5,729 bases of DNA from Hyphomicrobiales bacterium (GCA_028290595.1 JAQGJO010000148.1:1-5729); one strand, 5' to 3'. Numbered from the stretch's first letter, positions 1-5,729 are shown. Notes: generated by a model not told the origin, from the sequence alone. Numbers and translations: made by a program.

Positions 1-1
1 C

Positions 2-304
2 TGCGGCATGGGCCGCGAGGCGACGCTCTATCTGACCTCGCGCGGGGTGAGGGTCACCGGCACCGACGCCTGGTCATGGGACGCGCCGTTCGGCTACACC
101 GCCAAGCGCTATGCGGAAACAAAAGACCCCAGCATCATCTGGGAAGGCCACAAGGCCGGCCGCGAGATCGGCTATTGCCACATCGAGAAACTGCACAACC
201 TCGAAACCCTGCCGCCGCACGGATTCACCGTCGCCTGCTTTCCCGTGAAGGTGAAAGCGGCATCCGCCGGCTGGACCCGCGCCGTCGCCATCTTCGAGGA
301 TTGA
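2..304 (+). CDS. Cyclase family protein (kynurenine formamidase-like), C-terminal part only
   Basis: This is the last 100 codons of a gene that begins left of the window; the frame is open at the left edge and ends at TGA 302-304. The visible protein starts CGMGREATLYL and continues through VTGTDAWSWDAPF and ends with PPHGFTVACFPVKVKAASAGW followed by TRAVAIFED, roughly the C-terminal third to half of the family. This is the typical end of the PF04199 cyclase family, metal-dependent amide/ester/lactone hydrolases that include kynurenine formamidase. The metal-binding His-x-Gly-Thr-His motif of the family would lie upstream and is not visible, so catalytic competence cannot be judged. The in-frame ATG at position 8 is internal, because the conserved sequence already runs before it. 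The next gene starts 4 bp downstream and its Shine-Dalgarno sequence lies inside this gene's last codons, so the two are almost certainly cotranscribed. The exact substrate is unknown. Confidence 0.85.
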   Translation, partial: CGMGREATLYLTSRGVRVTGTDAWSWDAPFGYTAKRYAETKDPSIIWEGHKAGREIGYCHIEKLHNLETLPPHGFTVACFPVKVKAASAGWTRAVAIFED

Positions 305-308
305 AATC

Positions 309-1229
309 ATGAAACTCGCAACCTTCGAACGCAAGGACGGCTCCGCTGCCATCGCCGCTGTTGATACACAGAAAGGCGAACTGCTCGACCTCGCCCGCGC
401 CACGGCCGCACCCGAATTCGCCGACATGCTCACCTTGATCGACGGCGGCTCTGCGGCCCTCGATCATGCGCGCAATGTCGCCGCCGCCTGGCCGCAGGCG
501 GCCAGCCTGCCGCTGCAAGGCACGCGCCTGCTGGCGCCCATTCCCTTGCCGCGCCAGTTGCGCGACGGCCTGATGTTCGAAGAACATTTCCTCAACGCGC
601 TGAACGCGTCGAAAGACCGTGATGGGATCGCACGCCGTATCCCCAAGATCTGGTACGAGCAGCCGATCTATTACAAAGCCAACCGCTACAGCGTCGTCGG
701 TCATGAGACCGACGTCATCTGGCCGCGCTATTCCAACGCCATGGATTACGAATGCGAACTCGCCTGTGTCATCGGCAAGACCGGCAAGGACATTACGCCC
801 GACAAAGCCCACGAGCATATTTTCGGCTTCACCATCTTCAACGACATGACCGCGCGCGACGCGCAGATGGCGGAAATGGCGGCGCAGATGGGTCCGGCCA
901 AAGGCAAAGATTTCGACACCGGCAATATTTTAGGCCCGTGGATCGTCACGCTTGACGAGATCGGCGATCCGCATGCCCTCGACATGGAAGCGCGCATCAA
1001 CGGCGTGCGCTGGGGCGGCGGCAATTCGCGCAACATGCACCACAAATGGCCGGCCATCCTCGCCCATGTCTCCAACAGCGAGACATTACATGCCGGCGAG
1101 ATCATCTGCTCCGGCACCGTCGGCACCGGCTGCGGGCTGGAGCTGGGGAAGTTGCTCAACGACGGCGATGTGATCGAGCTTGAGATCAGCAGGATTGGCG
1201 TATTGAGGAACAGATTGGTGAAACAGTAG
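309..1229 (+). CDS. Fumarylacetoacetate hydrolase (FAH) family protein
   Basis: A complete 306-residue protein of the FAH superfamily. These are cytoplasmic Mg2+/Ca2+-dependent enzymes that hydrolyse, hydrate, isomerise or decarboxylate beta-keto or 2-oxo acids, often after aromatic ring cleavage. Residues 1-75 form the variable N-terminal domain. The catalytic domain follows: YSVVGHETDVIWP at 127-139, the metal ligands in DYECELACVIGK (Glu148 and Glu150), and Asp179 in FTIFNDMTARD. FDTGNILGPWIVT (202-214) and SGTVGTGCGLELGKLL (268-283) are further family signatures. All three expected metal carboxylates are present and the length is normal, so it is probably active. The ATG at 309 is preceded by GAGG (296-299) at 9-nt spacing, inside the end of the cyclase gene, which suggests translational coupling. 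It resembles the FahA/HpcE-type hydrolase and isomerase group, but the substrate cannot be assigned. Family confidence is high; reaction confidence is low. Confidence 0.93.
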   Translation: MKLATFERKDGSAAIAAVDTQKGELLDLARATAAPEFADMLTLIDGGSAALDHARNVAAAWPQAASLPLQGTRLLAPIPLPRQLRDGLMFEEHFLNALNASKDRDGIARRIPKIWYEQPIYYKANRYSVVGHETDVIWPRYSNAMDYECELACVIGKTGKDITPDKAHEHIFGFTIFNDMTARDAQMAEMAAQMGPAKGKDFDTGNILGPWIVTLDEIGDPHALDMEARINGVRWGGGNSRNMHHKWPAILAHVSNSETLHAGEIICSGTVGTGCGLELGKLLNDGDVIELEISRIGVLRNRLVKQ

Positions 1230-1249
1230 AGAGCCAGGCTGACGCCCCC

Positions 1250-1293
1250 GTCCTTCGAGACGCGCCCTACGGGCGCTCCTCAGGATGAGGGCT
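1250..1293 (+). repeat. Extragenic palindromic repeat, copy 1
   Basis: A 44-bp element just after the FAH gene. It has a left arm (1250-1263, gtccttcgagacgc), a central hairpin with a 6-bp stem and 3-nt loop (gcgccc 1262-1267, tac, gggcgc 1271-1276), and a second hairpin, cctca-gga-tgagg (1278-1290). The arms match copy 2 (1349-1395) perfectly in inverted orientation. I recognise the pattern as a dispersed repeat common between genes in Bradyrhizobium-like genomes; that is from memory. No T-run follows the hairpins, so it is not a canonical intrinsic terminator, although it could attenuate transcription or protect the 3' end of the mRNA. Confidence 0.8.
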
Positions 1294-1348
1294 TCTGGGA
1301 AGAATATGCCTATTCCACAGTCACTTTCTACTCATCACGCGCATCCCC

Positions 1349-1395
1349 AGCCCTCATCCTGAGGAGCAACGCGCAAGAGTTGCGTCTCGAAGGAC
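1349..1395 (-). repeat. Extragenic palindromic repeat, copy 2 (inverted relative to copy 1)
   Basis: A 47-bp element 6 bp beyond the stop codon of the solute-binding-protein gene. In reverse orientation it shares with copy 1 a 14-bp outer arm (1382-1395) and a 19-bp inner arm (1349-1367), both without mismatch. The middle differs in sequence and is 3 nt longer, yet still forms a hairpin with a 3-nt loop (cgcaa 1372-1376, gag, ttgcg 1380-1384). This is what is expected of a repeat family under structural rather than sequence constraint. Each copy lies just downstream of one of the two convergent genes and points the same way relative to that gene. Confidence 0.8.
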
Positions 1396-1401
1396 GTACA
1401 G

Positions 1402-2376
1402 TCACTGCGGCTGAATATTCCCCGCCTTGGCGATGATGCCCCATTGCTTGCGATCCTCGGCGAGCTTCTTCGAAGCACCCTCAGGCGTATCGACCAGTGG
1501 GATCGAGCCGATCTTGCCAAAGAACTCTTTTGCCTCAGCCGTCTTCGAAATCGTCGAGATCGCCTCGTTCAGCTTCGCGATGATTGGCGCCGGTGTCTTT
1601 GCCGGCGCCAGCGCCATGAACCAGCCGGTGATCTCGTAATCGGGGAAGCCCGCCTCGCGCATGGTCGGCACGTTCTCCGCGCCCGGCGCACGATAGGTCG
1701 TCGTCACCGCCAGCAGTTTCAGATTGCCGTTGTGCGCCTGCGCCACCGCGAACGGCCCGTCTGCAAACATAAAGTCGACATCGCCGGCGTTGAGATCGCG
1801 CACCGCATCGGCAGTAGCTTTATAAGGCGTGTTCTCCGACTTCAGGTTCGCCTGATAAAGATAAAGATAGGTCGACGCCAGCGACATCGAATTGCTCGAT
1901 GCGAACAGGCTCTTGGGTTTGTTCTTCAGAAACTCCGTCAATTCCTTGACCGAATTGAACGGCGAATCCTTCTTCACCGCCAGCGCGAACCCCAACTCGT
2001 TGAGCGGCGCCACCATGGCATAGTCGACCATCGCATCGACCGGCATGTTGGCATACAGAAAATGCCCACCGGCCATCGGCGCGCTCGGCCCGGCCAGCAA
2101 GATATAGCCATCTGGCTTGGCGCGCGCCACGGCTTCCGCTGCTATATTACCGTTGGCGCCCGGACGGTTCTGGATGATCACCGGCTGCTTCAGCAGCGAT
2201 TGCATGCGATCGGTATAGAAGCGCGCGATAATGTCGGCGCCGCCGCCGGCTGGAAAGCCGACATAGACCTGGATCGGTCTGTCGGGAAAGCTCTGCGCCG
2301 CAGCGAGATCGATTACAGCAAATGTCGCAATAAAACCCAGCGTGCAAGTCAGCACGCGCGTGCGTAAATTCATCAT
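1402..2376 (-). CDS. Bug/TctC-family tripartite tricarboxylate transporter substrate-binding protein
   Basis: A 324-residue secreted protein that captures a small organic acid or related solute in the periplasm. Residues 1-27 form a Sec signal peptide (basic start MMNLRTR, hydrophobic core, likely cleavage after LAAA at 24-27). The mature part opens with FPDRPIQVYVGFPAGGGADI (30-49), the ligand-pocket loop of the Bug family. It continues with NRPGANGNIAAEAVA (70-84), KPDGYILL (87-94), PYKATADAVRDLNAGDVDFM (184-203) and VPTMREAGFPDYEITGWF (236-253), all typical, and the length is normal. There are two adjacent ATG codons (2376 and 2373); GGAGG at 2382-2386 is 5 nt from the first and 8 nt from the second, so either could be used. 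It starts 20 bp after the SDR stop and so is in the same operon. No TctA/TctB membrane partners are visible, which is common for this family; it may share a distant permease or serve in sensing. The ligand is unknown. Confidence 0.95.
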   Translation of the reverse strand: MMNLRTRVLTCTLGFIATFAVIDLAAAQSFPDRPIQVYVGFPAGGGADIIARFYTDRMQSLLKQPVIIQNRPGANGNIAAEAVARAKPDGYILLAGPSAPMAGGHFLYANMPVDAMVDYAMVAPLNELGFALAVKKDSPFNSVKELTEFLKNKPKSLFASSNSMSLASTYLYLYQANLKSENTPYKATADAVRDLNAGDVDFMFADGPFAVAQAHNGNLKLLAVTTTYRAPGAENVPTMREAGFPDYEITGWFMALAPAKTPAPIIAKLNEAISTISKTAEAKEFFGKIGSIPLVDTPEGASKKLAEDRKQWGIIAKAGNIQPQ

Positions 2377-2396
2377 TCTTCCCTCCCTTTATTATT

Positions 2397-3203
2397 CTAA
2401 CTGCGTCCGTGAACCGCTGCCGCGCCTCCCGAAAGCCCGTGCCAGGCCACCGGCGCGCCGGCGATATCGGCGGCTTCGTTTCCAGGTCTGTCGACCGGCC
2501 AGGCATTGGCGCGGAAGCGGCGGCCGGTTGTGCTATTGCTGTCTGACGACAGCAACCAGACGATCGGCGCGCGCATCATGTCGGGCTGCACGAGATGCAC
2601 GCGCTGCGCCTCGGGCACACCAGGCATCATCCGCGTATCGGCAGGGCCGCCGGGCACCAGAACGTTCGAGGTGACGCCGGTGCCTTCGAGATCCTTGGCC
2701 ATCACCGCCGACAGTGCTTCGAGCGCTGCCTTTGACGGGCCATAGGGCGACATGCCAATGCGCAGCATGGTTTCGAGACTGGTTGTTACGTTGACGATAC
2801 GGCCCCAGCCCCGCGCAACCATGCCCGGCGCCAGCGCGCGGCAGAGACGAAACGCCGCTTCAAGATTGACGGCGAAAATGCGGTCCCAATGGCTGTCGTC
2901 GACCGTCCAGAATTTCACCGGCTCGGTGACGAAAGCGGCGCTGATGGTTTCCTGGCCGATGCCGGCGCAATTCACCAGAGCGTCGACCGATCCGAAGGCG
3001 CGTTCGCTGAAGCTGGTAATCTCATCGACCGCGTTCGCCGCTGTGAGATCGACCGCCAATGGCCGGAATTGATTGGAGGCCTGCGCTGCAGGCGCATCGC
3101 GATCGACGGCAACGACTCGATGCCCTGCCTCGACCAACGCCAGAGCCATTGCCTGGCCCAACCCTCGTGCCGCGCCGGTCACGATAACGGTTCGCGTTTC
3201 CAC
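2397..3203 (-). CDS. SDR family NAD(P)-dependent oxidoreductase
   Basis: A classical short-chain dehydrogenase/reductase of 268 residues, presumed cytoplasmic. The Rossmann dinucleotide motif is TGAARGLG (9-16). VVAVDRD (30-36) puts Asp34 at the end of the second strand, which favours NAD(H). Asp52, NCAG (78-81) and Asn113 in AVNLEAAF follow, then the active-site YGPSK with Tyr154 and Lys158. By spacing, the catalytic Ser position (13 residues before Tyr154) is Thr141, with Ser142 next to it (VNVTTS). The C-terminal STTGRRF (224-230) and AGAPVAW (248-254) support a full-length protein. I chose GTG at 3203 because GAGGG lies 7 nt upstream (3211-3215) and the protein then begins directly with strand 1 (METRTVIVTG). 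The longer frame from TTG 3233 would start in the middle of the operator palindrome, upstream of or at the predicted transcript start. It is first in the operon with the solute-binding protein. The substrate is unknown, probably an alcohol or ketone intermediate of the linked pathway. Confidence 0.93.
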   Translation of the reverse strand: METRTVIVTGAARGLGQAMALALVEAGHRVVAVDRDAPAAQASNQFRPLAVDLTAANAVDEITSFSERAFGSVDALVNCAGIGQETISAAFVTEPVKFWTVDDSHWDRIFAVNLEAAFRLCRALAPGMVARGWGRIVNVTTSLETMLRIGMSPYGPSKAALEALSAVMAKDLEGTGVTSNVLVPGGPADTRMMPGVPEAQRVHLVQPDMMRAPIVWLLSSDSNSTTGRRFRANAWPVDRPGNEAADIAGAPVAWHGLSGGAAAVHGRS

Positions 3204-3210
3204 CCTGCGT

Positions 3211-3215
3211 CCCTC
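3211..3215 (-). promoter_or_regulatory. Ribosome binding site of the SDR gene; decides a GTG start
   Basis: GAGGG on the - strand is separated by 7 nt from the GTG at 3203-3201. No comparable site precedes the in-frame TTG at 3233. An ATG at 3219-3217 is out of frame. The site therefore fixes the SDR start at GTG. Confidence 0.75.
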
Positions 3216-3222
3216 GCATTTT

Positions 3223-3244
3223 CTTTGTAACAATTGTTACAAAG
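3223..3244. promoter_or_regulatory. Probable MarR-family operator: perfect 22-bp palindrome
   Basis: The half-site CTTTGTAACAA is followed immediately by its exact reverse complement, giving 11 + 11 bp with no mismatch and no spacer. It is AT-rich in an otherwise GC-rich region and lies between the divergent SDR and MarR genes. MarR dimers typically bind palindromes of about 16-20 bp, and a TTGTAAC/GTTACAA core fits that pattern. It overlaps the last two bases of the predicted SDR -10 box and covers the expected transcription start, so occupancy would block that promoter. It ends 59 bp before the MarR start codon, so autoregulation is also likely. The palindrome is seen directly; the binding protein is inferred from position. 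Confidence 0.8.
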
Positions 3245-3272
3245 TCTAGCCGCGCCTGACGAATGGTGTCAA
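3243..3272 (-). promoter_or_regulatory. Predicted sigma70-type promoter for the SDR / solute-binding-protein operon
   Basis: Reading the - strand, a perfect TTGACA (3272-3267) is followed after 18 bp by TAGACT (3248-3243), which matches TATAAT at four of six positions. Transcription would start near 3236, in the centre of the palindromic operator, giving a leader of about 33 nt before the SDR GTG that includes its ribosome binding site. The spacing and the operator position support each other. No equally good promoter was found for the divergent MarR gene; a weak extended -10-like TGtAACAAT (3226-3234, + strand) inside the palindrome is possible. Confidence 0.6.
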
Positions 3273-3303
3273 GTATTGCGGTAGGCGCGCGAACGAGGAC
3301 AGA

Positions 3304-3780
3304 ATGGCGACACGGCAGAAAGTGGCGGCGATAAAACTGGACCCCGGCCACCGCTGGGACATGGCAACGTTCGTTCCCTATAAAGTCTCGATCCTTGCCA
3401 CCCACTTTCGCCAGGCGATCGCGGAACTCTACAAGCCGGCGCTCGGCATCACCGAAGGCGAATGGAAAGTGCTCGTCACCGTCGCCCATTACGGGCCGCT
3501 GGCGTCGAGCGATATCGGCGCGCATATGACGCTCGATCGCATGACCGGCAGCCGCGCCCTCAACCGCCTGATCGATCTAGGTCTGGTCAGGCGCCGTCCT
3601 CATGCGAGCGATCAGCGCGTCTCCACGGTGTCGCTGACGGCGAACGGCGAACGCAGCTTCGATACGTTGGCGCGCGAGGCGGCAGCGCTGGAGCGCAAGG
3701 CATTGCAGCATTTCTCAAGCACGGAGAAGACCGAACTGCTGCGCCTGATCGGCAAACTGGAAGCAGGACTGCACGACTAA
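3304..3780 (+). CDS. MarR family winged helix-turn-helix transcriptional regulator
   Basis: A 158-residue DNA-binding protein, expected to act as a homodimer. Residues 21-48 form the first dimerisation helices. ITEGEWKVLVTVAHYGPLAS (49-68) leads into the helix-turn-helix, with the recognition helix around TLDRMTGSRALNRLIDLGLV (76-95). The wing carries the family Asp-x-Arg signature in HASDQRVSTVSLT (100-112; Asp103, Arg105). The C-terminal helices (about 115-156) complete the dimer interface. The ATG at 3304 has GAGG (3295-3298) 5 nt upstream; a second in-frame ATG at 3361 lacks a good site. There are no Cys residues, so regulation by Cys oxidation is excluded and a small-molecule ligand, perhaps a phenolic or carboxylate pathway compound, is more likely. 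It is divergent from the SDR operon across the 22-bp palindrome, the usual arrangement for a local repressor. Its stop is 4 bp from the stop of the opposing autotransporter gene. Confidence 0.93.
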   Translation: MATRQKVAAIKLDPGHRWDMATFVPYKVSILATHFRQAIAELYKPALGITEGEWKVLVTVAHYGPLASSDIGAHMTLDRMTGSRALNRLIDLGLVRRRPHASDQRVSTVSLTANGERSFDTLAREAAALERKALQHFSSTEKTELLRLIGKLEAGLHD

Positions 3781-3784
3781 ACGC

Positions 3785-5729
3785 TCACCAGCTTATGCGC
3801 AGGCCGACATAGCCCTTGACGCCGCGGCGATGATCGCTGCCGAGGCCCGCCGTGTAATCGCCGGTGGCATAGAGGCTCGCCGCCTGGCTGATCTTCACCA
3901 CAAGCCCGCCGCCGAATTCCGCAGCACTCGCGCCGCGCTGCGTCGGGATGACATCGACATTGTCGAACACCACATTGTCGGTGCCGGCGAAATCGCGCCA
4001 GTAGCTCGCCTTGAGATAGGGCTGCACCGCCATGCCGCCCATCTGCCAATTGCCTTGCAGGCGCAGTCCGAGACGGCCGCTGAAGGCGTTGCCATTCTGG
4101 TAGTTGATGGTCGAGACCAGATCGCGTGTTGCATCGAGCGACAGCCGCTGCCAGATCAGTTGCGCCTGCGGCTCAAGCGTCAGGCCACCGCCGAGCGCGA
4201 TCGGATAGCCGCTTTCGAGCGAGGCGGTGAGGCCTGTGCCGTTGCCGCTGGCGCTAAAACCGCGATAGGAACTCGGGTCGGTCCTGTACCAGGTGTTCAT
4301 CAACACGCCGTCGACATACCAGCCCGAAGGCCCGATATGGGTCCAGTAGGCGCCGACGCTGGTACCATCGATGCGGAGCTTGCCGACCGGCATGCGCAGA
4401 AAGCCGCCGGCGAAGCCGCGGATGTCGCCGTCGGCTCTGGCATAGCCGACGAAGACGCCGAGCCGGTCGCGATGGCCGTTGCCGTAATCGACGCCGACCA
4501 CATCGAGACCGGCCTGGAAGCCGGCGATGGAGCCGTTGAACTCAGGGTTGACCGCGCCGGACCAGCGCTGGTTCGAATGTTCGCCGAACACTCTGGCCCA
4601 GGCCGCCGACAGCGGCTTGTTGCCGCCGAGCAGGCCTTGTTCGCCTTGCCGTTCGTGAAATGTGCCGAGCGTCGCCAGTCCGAGCTGACGGGCCATCAGC
4701 GGCACCGCCGAATAGACCGCGACCTCCGGACGAAACAGCGGGATCGGGGCGGATCCCGCCTGCGGCGGTGGCGGCAAGTCCGGCGTCCCTTCGGCCGCCT
4801 GCGGTGCAGGCACCGCATCGGGCACGGGGGCGATCGAGGAGCGCAGATAGAAATTCTCTTCCGTGCCGGCGCTGACGCCGCCGCGGAACATGTAATATTC
4901 ATAGGCGCCGGCCGAGACCGAGCCGCCGTTAAGAGAAAAAGCGCCCGCCGTAGTCGTGCCGCCATTGGTCGTCTGCACCACCATGATGCCATCGCCCGTG
5001 GTGAGCGCGCCGCCGCCGCCCGCGTTGGTCACCGAGACATTGGTGGTGCCTGATGCCGCGCCGCCGGAAATCACCAGCTTGTCAGACGGCGCGCCATCGC
5101 CGGCAAGCTGCGTGCGCAACGCCAGATTGCCGTTCTGGCCGACATAATTGCCGGCGATGGTCAGGCTGTTGGCGGTCGCCGAACCACCATTGGTCAGATC
5201 GATCGTGCCGGCGTTGGTGACGGTGATGGCTGGTCCGCCGGCGTAAGGCGTGATCGACGGATTGAAGCCGTCGCCGGCGAGCAGGCTGGTGCCGGCTGCA
5301 ATCGAGACATTGCCCGTCAGCGAGGCTTGCAGACGCAGCGAACCGCTGGTGATGAACGTGTCGTGGAAATCGCCAGTGCCGGCCCAGGTCCAGTTCGTGC
5401 CTTCCATATAGAGCGTCTGGAAATTCATGAACGCATTGTCGGCGACGCCGCTGCCCTCGAGGTGGACGACATTGGTTCCCTTGCCGCCATCGGCGAGGCC
5501 GACGATCTTCGAGCCGGTCTGCAAGGTGAGCGTGATGGTGCCGTTGCCGCCGTCGATGGCAGTGCCGCCGCCACCGCTGATCAGGCCCGCGCTGGTGATC
5601 GAGGTCGGACCGCTCAAGGTGCGGATCGCGGTGCCCTGGTCGCTGATGATCTGGCCGCCCGTTTGGTTCTGAATGGTGGCGTTGAACCCCGGCAGCGTGT
5701 TCGAATCGACGGCGAACGAGCCCGCGCCC
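3785..5729 (-). CDS. Autotransporter outer-membrane beta-barrel protein, C-terminal 647 residues (5' end outside window)
   Basis: A type V (Va) secretion protein: a C-terminal barrel inserted in the outer membrane that exports its own passenger to the cell surface. The frame is open to the right edge (first whole codon 5728-5726), so a TTG at 5617 is not the start. Numbering from the visible N-terminus, residues 1-184 are Gly/Thr/Asn-rich beta-helix-like passenger (for example TSAGLISGGGGTAIDGG, ITVTNAGTIDLTNGG). Residues about 185-299 resemble the passenger-end autochaperone region (LTIAGNYVGQNGNLALRTQL, DKLVISGGA, YYMFRGGV, ENFYLRSS). Residues 301-332 are a Pro/Ala-rich hinge (DLPPPPQAG). 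The barrel follows from FRPEVAVYSAVPLMARQLGL (332-351) to the end, about 315 residues, with the usual GTFHERQGEQ and AWARVFGEH. It ends GYVGLRISW, and the terminal aromatic fits the signal recognised by the BAM machinery. No Cys is visible, as expected. The signal peptide, promoter and passenger function lie outside the window. Adhesin is a possible but unproven role. Confidence 0.93.
   Translation of the reverse strand, partial: GAGSFAVDSNTLPGFNATIQNQTGGQIISDQGTAIRTLSGPTSITSAGLISGGGGTAIDGGNGTITLTLQTGSKIVGLADGGKGTNVVHLEGSGVADNAFMNFQTLYMEGTNWTWAGTGDFHDTFITSGSLRLQASLTGNVSIAAGTSLLAGDGFNPSITPYAGGPAITVTNAGTIDLTNGGSATANSLTIAGNYVGQNGNLALRTQLAGDGAPSDKLVISGGAASGTTNVSVTNAGGGGALTTGDGIMVVQTTNGGTTTAGAFSLNGGSVSAGAYEYYMFRGGVSAGTEENFYLRSSIAPVPDAVPAPQAAEGTPDLPPPPQAGSAPIPLFRPEVAVYSAVPLMARQLGLATLGTFHERQGEQGLLGGNKPLSAAWARVFGEHSNQRWSGAVNPEFNGSIAGFQAGLDVVGVDYGNGHRDRLGVFVGYARADGDIRGFAGGFLRMPVGKLRIDGTSVGAYWTHIGPSGWYVDGVLMNTWYRTDPSSYRGFSASGNGTGLTASLESGYPIALGGGLTLEPQAQLIWQRLSLDATRDLVSTINYQNGNAFSGRLGLRLQGNWQMGGMAVQPYLKASYWRDFAGTDNVVFDNVDVIPTQRGASAAEFGGGLVVKISQAASLYATGDYTAGLGSDHRRGVKGYVGLRISW

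Noticed and set aside
225..818. A 197-codon - strand open frame opposite the cyclase end and FAH gene.
   Set aside because: It overlaps two conserved genes and shows no domain of its own; a typical GC-rich shadow frame.
1250..1395. CRISPR array or insertion sequence end as an explanation for the repeats.
   Set aside because: There are only two copies, in inverted orientation with internal hairpins, no regular spacers, no transposase and no target-site duplication; an extragenic palindromic repeat pair fits better.
1585..1610. A 9-bp perfect inverted repeat (tggcgccgg / ccggcgcca, 8-nt loop) that could be a terminator or regulatory hairpin.
   Set aside because: It lies inside the Bug/TctC gene and encodes the conserved LAPAKTPAP stretch. 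The repeated Ala-Pro codons explain the symmetry, and no T-run follows on either strand.
1444..2367. A 307-codon + strand open frame opposite the Bug/TctC gene.
   Set aside because: Arg/His/Ile-rich sequence without family features; an antisense shadow of a well-supported gene.
3204..3233. A 10-codon N-terminal extension of the SDR from a TTG at 3233.
   Set aside because: The TTG lies at the centre of the operator palindrome and about at the predicted transcript start. It has no ribosome binding site, and the extension is not part of the SDR fold. GTG 3203 has a good GAGGG site.
3830..5053. A 407-codon + strand open frame opposite the autotransporter gene.
   Set aside because: It is rich in Arg, Ala and His with no recognisable domain, and is explained by high-GC codon bias on the opposite strand of a gene with clear barrel homology.
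5615..5617. A TTG as possible start of the autotransporter protein.
   Set aside because: The same frame stays open for 37 more codons to the window edge with the same passenger-like composition, and no signal peptide follows the TTG.

Overview
The window is high-GC bacterial DNA that looks like an alphaproteobacterium of the Hyphomicrobiales (Bradyrhizobium/Rhodopseudomonas/Pseudolabrys-like). The evidence is the codon usage, the protein families present, and a pair of extragenic palindromic repeats with the outer arms gtccttcgagacgc and cctcaggatgagg, a type I associate with that group. The assignment rests on recognition only; no search was run.

Layout. (1) On the + strand, the 3' end of a cyclase-family (kynurenine-formamidase-like) hydrolase is followed after 4 bp by a complete fumarylacetoacetate-hydrolase (FAH) family gene. 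(2) A short convergent intergenic region (1230-1401) holds two palindromic repeats in inverted orientation. (3) On the - strand, a short-chain dehydrogenase/reductase (SDR) is followed after 20 bp by a Bug/TctC-type periplasmic solute-binding protein; together they form an operon. (4) The SDR and a divergent MarR-family regulator share a 100-bp region. It holds a perfect 22-bp palindrome and a good sigma70-type promoter (TTGACA, 18 bp, TAGACT) reading toward the SDR. The palindrome covers the predicted transcription start. (5) The MarR gene runs convergently, with 4 bp between stop codons, into the 3' end of a large autotransporter gene on the - strand that continues past the right edge. Its passenger end, autochaperone-like region, proline-rich hinge and complete C-terminal beta-barrel are visible.

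Function. Regions 1-4 read as part of a small-molecule catabolic locus. The parts are a periplasmic binding protein for an organic acid, an NAD(P)-dependent oxidoreductase, two hydrolase/lyase-type enzymes of the sort used after ring cleavage, and a MarR repressor that probably senses a pathway compound. The substrate cannot be read from the sequence. The autotransporter appears to be a separate surface-protein gene.

No new biological system is visible. The most informative item is the MarR operator and promoter architecture, which also corrects the SDR start codon. Next are the inverted repeat pair between the convergent operons and the unusual Thr at the SDR catalytic Ser position.
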